DNA from: Micromonospora sp. RHAY321
Lineage (GTDB): Bacteria > Actinomycetota > Actinomycetes > Mycobacteriales > Micromonosporaceae
DNA length: 64,000 nucleotides
NCBI RefSeq assembly: GCF_023896955.1
Contig: NZ_JAMHIW010000004.1
Span: forward strand, 248,001-312,000
Reading direction: 5' to 3'
Shown here: piece after piece, positions 59,259-64,000 of the stretch
Position numbering within the stretch: the first letter of the stretch is position 1
Layout: every line of letters begins with the position of its first letter
The notes under the pieces: model-generated
The model's database searches: none
The model's input: the letters and a program-made list of their open reading frames with translations, nothing else
What the model was told of the DNA's origin: nothing
Program-made: the position numbers and the translations under genes

Positions 59259-62200
59259 GTGACCGGCGCGGACGCAGACACCGGCGCGGTGCTCGCCGGG
59301 TTCGGCCCGGCCACCCGCGCCTGGTTCGACGCGGCCTTCGCCGCTCCCACGCCCGCCCAGGTCGGCGCGTGGCGATCGGTCGCCGCCGGCCGCAACGCCC
59401 TCGTGGTCGCGCCCACCGGCTCCGGCAAGACGCTCGCCGCCTTCCTCTGGTCACTGGACCGGCTGGCCCGTGAGCCGGCCCCGGCCGAGGCCCGACAGCG
59501 GTGCCGGGTGCTCTACGTCAGCCCACTCAAGGCGCTCGCCGTCGACGTGGAGCGCAACCTGCGTGCCCCGTTGGCCGGCATCCGGCAGGCCGCGACGCGG
59601 CTCGGCGTCGCCCCGCCCGACATCACCGTCGGGATGCGCACCGGCGACACCCCGGCCGACGAACGACGAGCCTTCGCCCGCACCCCACCCGACATCCTCA
59701 TCACCACGCCCGAGTCGCTGTTCCTGCTGCTCACCTCCGCCGCCCGGGATTCCCTGCGCGGCGTCGAGACGGTGATCGTCGACGAGGTGCACGCGGTGGC
59801 CGGCAGCAAACGCGGCGCCCACCTCGCCCTCTCGCTGGAACGTCTCGACGAGCTGCTACCCGCCCCGGCGCAGCGGATCGGCCTCTCCGCCACCGTCCGG
59901 CCGATCGACGCCTGCGCCCGCTTCCTCGGCGGCGCCCGGCCGGTCGACGTCGTGCAGCCGGCCACGCCCAAGACCATCGAGGTCAGCGTGCAGGTCCCCG
60001 TGGAGGACATGACGCGCCTGGACGAGCAGGAGCAGCCGCCGGAGGACGACCTCGGGGGTCCCGGGCCGCGTCGCGCCTCGATCTGGCCGGCCGTGGAGGA
60101 GAGGGTCTTCTCGCTGATCGGGGCGCACCGCTCCACCATCGTCTTCACCAACTCCCGGCGCAGCGCCGAACGGCTCTGCGCCCGGCTCAACGAGCTGGCC
60201 GCCGAGGAGGTGGCCGCCGCCCAGGCCACGGCGCCGGACGGCCGGGCGGTGGGCGTACCGGACGGGTGGTCGCCGGCCGACGACCCGGCGGCCGACGCGC
60301 AGCGGTGGGGTGGCCCGGCCGGGCCGGTCCGCAACCGGCCACCGGCCGAGGTGATGGCGCAGTCCGGTGCGGCCGCCGGCGCGACGCCGGTCATCGCCCG
60401 CGCGCACCACGGCAGCGTCTCCCGTGAGGAGCGCAAGCACATCGAAGAGGCGCTCAAGTCCGGCCAGCTCCCGGCGGTGGTGGCGACCTCCAGCCTGGAG
60501 CTGGGCATCGACATGGGCGCCGTCGACCTGGTCGTGCAGATCGAGGCCCCGCCGAGCGTGGCCGCCGGCCTGCAACGGGTCGGCCGGGCCGGGCACCAGG
60601 TGGGCGCCGTCTCCCGTGGGGTGGTCTTCCCCAAGCACCGCGGCGACCTGCTCTCCTGCGCGGTCGTCGCCGAGCGGATGACCGACGGCGCGATCGAGGA
60701 GCTGCACTACCCGCGCAACCCGCTGGACGTGCTGGCCCAGCAGATCGTGGCGATGGTGGCGCTGGAGCCGTGGCGCGTCGGCGACCTGGCCGTGCTGGTC
60801 CGCCGGGCCGCACCCTTCGCCGAGCTGCCCGACTCCGCGCTGCACGCCGTCCTCGACATGCTCTCCGGCCGCTACCCCTCCACCGCCTTCGCCGAGCTGC
60901 GCCCCCGGCTGGTCTGGGACCGGGCGACCGACGTCCTCACCGGCCGCCCCGGCGCGCAGCGGCTCGCGGTCACCAGCGGCGGCACCATCCCCGACCGGGG
61001 CCTGTTCGGCGTCTTCCTGGCCGGCGCCGAACGCGCCGCCCGCGTCGGCGAGCTGGACGAGGAGATGGTCTACGAGTCGCGGGTCGGCGACGTCTTCCTC
61101 CTCGGCTCCTCCTCCTGGCGGATCGAGGAGATCACCCCCGACCGGGTGCTGGTCTCGCCGGCCCCCGGGCAGGCGGCCCGCATGCCGTTCTGGAAGGGCG
61201 ACCAGCTGGGCCGGCCCGTCGAGCTGGGCCGCGCCATCGGCGCGCGGGTGCGCACGCTGCTGCGACAGACCGACGAGGCGGCGCTGGCCGCGTTGCGCGC
61301 CGGCGGGCTGGACGACTGGGCCGCCGCCAACCTGATGGCGTACCTGCGCGAGCAGCGGGAGGCCACCCGCTCGCTGCCCGACGACCGGACGATCGTGGTC
61401 GAACGGTTCCGCGACGAGCTGGGCGACTGGCGGCTGGCCGTGCACAGCGTCCTCGGCGCGCGGGTCAACGGGCCGTGGGCCCTCGCCGTGGGCCGCCGGC
61501 TGGCCGAGCGCTACGGGGTGGACGCCCAGGTGATGCCCTCCGACGACGGCATCGTGATCCGGCTGCCCGACACCGCCGACGAGCCACCCGGCGCCGACGT
61601 GGTGGTCTTCGAGCCCGACGAGATCGCCCAGCTCGTGGAGGAGTCGGTCGGCACCTCCGCGCTCTTCGCCGCCCGGTTCCGCGAGTGCGCCGCCCGGTCG
61701 CTGCTGCTGCCCCGCCGCGACCCGCGCCGCCGCCAGCCGCTCTGGCAGCAGCGGCAACGCGCCGCGCAGCTGCTCGACGTCGCCCGCGAGTACGCCGACT
61801 TCCCGGTCACCCTGGAGGCCGCCCGGGAGTGCCTCCAGGACGTCTTCGACCAACCGGCGCTGGCCGGTCTGATGCGCGACCTGGCCGCCCGCAAGGTCCG
61901 CCTGGTCGAGGTGGAGACCAGCGCCCCGTCCCCGTTCGCCCGGTCGCTGCTCTTCGGCTACGTCGGGGCGTTCCTCTACGAGGGCGACGCGCCGCTGGCC
62001 GAACGGCGCGCCGCGGCGCTCGCCCTGGACTCGACCCTGCTCGGCGAGCTGCTCGGCCGGGTCGACCTGCGCGAGTTGCTCGACCCGACGGTGCTCGCCG
62101 AGACCGAACGGCAACTGCGCTGGCTGACCGAGCAGCGCCGCCCGCGCGACGCCGAGGACGTGGTCGAGCTGCTGCGGGTGCTCGGCGACCTGAGCGCCGC

Positions 62201-63920
62201 CGAGCTGGCCGAGCGGGGCGCTCCGGAAACCTGGCTGACCGAGCTGGAGGCCGCCCGCCGGGTGCTGCGGGTCCGGATCGCCGGCGAGCAGCGCTGGGTG
62301 GGCGTCGAGGACGCGGCCCGGCTGCGCGACGCGCTCGGCGTGGCACTGCCGGTCGGGGTGGCCGAGGCGTACCTCGCCCCGGTGGCGGACCCGCTCGGCG
62401 ACCTGGTGGCCCGCTACGCCCGCACCCACGGGCCGTTCGCGGCGGCGAGTTGCGCGGCCCGCTTCGGGCTCGGTGTGTTCGTGGTGGAGCAGGCGCTGCG
62501 CCGCCTCGGCGCCACGGGTCGGGTCGTCTCCGGGGAGTTCACCCCGGATTCGGCCGGCGCCCAGTGGTGCGACGCGGAGGTGCTGCGTCTGCTGCGTCGC
62601 CGCTCGCTCGCGGCGCTGCGCCGGGAGATCGAGCCGGTGCCACCCCGGGCGCTGGCCACGTTCCTGCCCCGCTGGCAGCAGGTGGGCTCGTCCGCCCGGG
62701 GCGTGGAGGCGCTGGCCGCGACGGTGGAGCAGTTGCAGGGCGCGGCGGTGCCGGCGTCCGCCCTGGAGCGGTTGGTGCTGCCCGGCCGGGTCGCCGACTA
62801 CTCCCCCGCCCAGCTCGACGAGCTGTGCGCCAGCGGGGAGGTGGTCTGGGCCGGGTCGGGGGCGATCTCCGGCGGCGACGGCTGGGTCACCCTGGCGTAC
62901 GCGGACTCCGCCCCGCTGCTGCTTCCGCCACCCGACGAGGCGCTGACCCGGACCCCGCTACACGAGGCGGTCCTCGACGCGCTCGGCGACGGGCAGGCGC
63001 TCTTCTTCCGTCCGCTGGCCGACCGGGTCGGCGCGACCGACGACGCCGCGCTGACCGCCGTGATCTGGGACCTGGTCTGGGCCGGTCACCTCACCAACGA
63101 CACCCTCGCCCCACTGCGCGCGGTGCTCGGCGCCGGTGGTGCGCACCGCTCCCGGCCGTCCGCGCCGCGTACCCGCTACCGGCGGCCCGGCCGGGTGGCA
63201 TTGCCCACCCGGGGCGGTCCGCCGACGGTCGCCGGCCGCTGGTCCCGGCTGCCGGAGCGGGACCTCGACCCGACCCGACGCGCCGCCGCCCTCGCCGACG
63301 TGCTCCTGGAGCGGCACGGGGTGGTCACCCGCGGCGCGGTCATGGCCGAGCAGGTGGTCGGCGGGTTCGCGGCGGTCTACCCGGTGCTGTCGGCGCTGGA
63401 GGAGCGCGGCGCGGCCCGCCGGGGCTACTTCGTGGAGGGGTTGGGCGCGGCGCAGTTCGCGGTGCCCGGCGCGGTCGACCGGCTGCGCGCGCTGGCCGAG
63501 CCGGCCGACGGCGGCCGGGGTCGCGGCGGGCCGGCCACGGTGCTCGCGGCCACCGACCCGGCCAACCCGTACGGCGCGGCGCTGCCGTGGCCGGAACGGG
63601 TGGTCGACTCCGGCGACGGGGCCGTCCCGGCGACCGGGCACCGGGCCGGCCGCAAGGCGGGCGCCCTGGTGGTGCAGGTCGGCGGCGATCTGGTGCTCTA
63701 TGTGGAGCGCGGCGGCCGGACGCTGCTCTCGTTCACCGACGACGCCGACACCCTCGCCGCGGCCGGTAAGGCGCTCGCCGACGCCGTCCACTCCGGAGCG
63801 TTGGGCGCGATGTCGGTCGAGCGCGCCGACGGCGAGGCGGTGCACTCCTCGACGTTGCGCGACGCGTTGACCGCCGCCGGCTTCCGGGCCACGCCCCGCG
63901 GCCTGCGCCTGCGCGGCTGA
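59259..63920 (+). CDS. lhr: Lhr-type ATP-dependent DNA helicase
   Basis: This 1553-residue superfamily 2 helicase has Walker A VAPTGSGKTLAAFLWSLDRL near residue 45, the DEVH box VIVDEVHAVAGSKRG, motif III GLSATV, motif IV FTNSRRSAERL and motif VI GLQRVGRAGHQVG. The ~700-residue C-terminal region beyond the winged helix and Lhr-core domain is the large tail of bacterial Lhr. Mycobacterial Lhr is a 3'-to-5' DNA-dependent ATPase induced by mitomycin C. The GTG at 59259 was chosen; an in-frame GTG at 59226 would add 11 residues. Confidence 0.94.
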   Translation: MTGADADTGAVLAGFGPATRAWFDAAFAAPTPAQVGAWRSVAAGRNALVVAPTGSGKTLAAFLWSLDRLAREPAPAEARQRCRVLYVSPLKALAVDVERNLRAPLAGIRQAATRLGVAPPDITVGMRTGDTPADERRAFARTPPDILITTPESLFLLLTSAARDSLRGVETVIVDEVHAVAGSKRGAHLALSLERLDELLPAPAQRIGLSATVRPIDACARFLGGARPVDVVQPATPKTIEVSVQVPVEDMTRLDEQEQPPEDDLGGPGPRRASIWPAVEERVFSLIGAHRSTIVFTNSRRSAERLCARLNELAAEEVAAAQATAPDGRAVGVPDGWSPADDPAADAQRWGGPAGPVRNRPPAEVMAQSGAAAGATPVIARAHHGSVSREERKHIEEALKSGQLPAVVATSSLELGIDMGAVDLVVQIEAPPSVAAGLQRVGRAGHQVGAVSRGVVFPKHRGDLLSCAVVAERMTDGAIEELHYPRNPLDVLAQQIVAMVALEPWRVGDLAVLVRRAAPFAELPDSALHAVLDMLSGRYPSTAFAELRPRLVWDRATDVLTGRPGAQRLAVTSGGTIPDRGLFGVFLAGAERAARVGELDEEMVYESRVGDVFLLGSSSWRIEEITPDRVLVSPAPGQAARMPFWKGDQLGRPVELGRAIGARVRTLLRQTDEAALAALRAGGLDDWAAANLMAYLREQREATRSLPDDRTIVVERFRDELGDWRLAVHSVLGARVNGPWALAVGRRLAERYGVDAQVMPSDDGIVIRLPDTADEPPGADVVVFEPDEIAQLVEESVGTSALFAARFRECAARSLLLPRRDPRRRQPLWQQRQRAAQLLDVAREYADFPVTLEAARECLQDVFDQPALAGLMRDLAARKVRLVEVETSAPSPFARSLLFGYVGAFLYEGDAPLAERRAAALALDSTLLGELLGRVDLRELLDPTVLAETERQLRWLTEQRRPRDAEDVVELLRVLGDLSAAELAERGAPETWLTELEAARRVLRVRIAGEQRWVGVEDAARLRDALGVALPVGVAEAYLAPVADPLGDLVARYARTHGPFAAASCAARFGLGVFVVEQALRRLGATGRVVSGEFTPDSAGAQWCDAEVLRLLRRRSLAALRREIEPVPPRALATFLPRWQQVGSSARGVEALAATVEQLQGAAVPASALERLVLPGRVADYSPAQLDELCASGEVVWAGSGAISGGDGWVTLAYADSAPLLLPPPDEALTRTPLHEAVLDALGDGQALFFRPLADRVGATDDAALTAVIWDLVWAGHLTNDTLAPLRAVLGAGGAHRSRPSAPRTRYRRPGRVALPTRGGPPTVAGRWSRLPERDLDPTRRAAALADVLLERHGVVTRGAVMAEQVVGGFAAVYPVLSALEERGAARRGYFVEGLGAAQFAVPGAVDRLRALAEPADGGRGRGGPATVLAATDPANPYGAALPWPERVVDSGDGAVPATGHRAGRKAGALVVQVGGDLVLYVERGGRTLLSFTDDADTLAAAGKALADAVHSGALGAMSVERADGEAVHSSTLRDALTAAGFRATPRGLRLRG

Positions 63921-63935
63921 TCCGCCCGGGTCGGG

Positions 63936-64000
63936 TCAGCGGAGGTTGGCGAGAACCTTCTCGTAGCGGGGACGGTCGGCGGCCGGCGTCCGCGCCTCCA
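63936..64000 (-). CDS. C-terminal end of an unidentified gene (cut by window edge)
   Basis: The minus strand is open from the window edge to a TGA at 63938-63936, ending RYEKVLANLR. Only about 20 residues are visible, too few to identify. It is convergent with lhr, 15 bp from its stop. Confidence 0.45.
   Translation of the reverse strand, partial: EARTPAADRPRYEKVLANLR

Noticed and set aside
1..64000. Mobile elements, prophage or CRISPR
   Set aside because: No transposase, integrase, phage structural gene, cas gene or regularly spaced repeat was found.

Overview
The window is high-GC actinobacterial chromosome, most likely from a Micromonosporaceae genome (Micromonospora-like). This rests on the strong G/C third-position bias, the many GTG starts with 4-bp GTGA/ATGA overlaps, and the gene set: IdeR, an actinobacterial LexA, B12-dependent NrdJ with NrdR, GluABCD, RecA-RecX with a DUF3046 gene, UdgX and a long Lhr helicase. 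The genus is an inference from gene content and was not tested. I see no transposase, integrase, phage gene, CRISPR array, rRNA or tRNA. It reads as core chromosome.

Layout. 1-9.7 kb: the end of dtd, an FkbM methyltransferase, a Spo0M-like protein, a principal-type sigma factor, an acuC-patA operon (protein lysine deacetylase and acetyltransferase), a rhodanese, ideR and two small genes. 9.7-17 kb: asparaginase, an MFS exporter, a DHFR-like protein, an alpha/beta hydrolase with a downstream MerR regulator, a DUF2332 protein and an FAD monooxygenase. 17-22 kb: nrdR-nrdJ divergent from lexA across a 590-bp region holding candidate NrdR boxes and three LexA-box-like sites. 22-33 kb: a Gly-rich-tailed membrane protein, hflX, malic enzyme, dapF-miaA-(extradiol-dioxygenase-like), a DUF349 protein, a CBM2 relic and miaB. 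33-38.4 kb: two small genes, selD and the gluABCD glutamate importer.

38.4-45 kb: RNase Y, a 590-bp non-coding gap with palindromes, recX, recA, a DUF3046 gene, an MFS transporter, UdgX and a 39-residue membrane peptide. 45-52 kb: a MocR regulator divergent from a flavin-barrel/GNAT fusion, a LysE-type exporter, a second Spo0M-like protein and two CNNM/CBS membrane proteins. 52-58.5 kb: a complete Mrp antiporter operon with fused MrpA-MrpB. 58.5-64 kb: a small unknown gene, the Lhr helicase and the end of one more gene.

Themes. DNA maintenance is prominent: lexA, recA with its own SOS-box-like site, recX, udgX, lhr and nrdRJ. The SOS sites near lexA and recA share one consensus, so both are probably under LexA control. 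The acuC-patA pair places opposing lysine acetylation activities in one transcript. The dapF-miaA-miaB neighbourhood supplies tRNA i6A/ms2i6A modification and lysine/cell-wall synthesis. Hairpin terminators close several convergent gene pairs. The main unusual items are two long inverted repeats near 26.8 and 30.9 kb, the CBM2 relic, and the structured gap between rny and recX.
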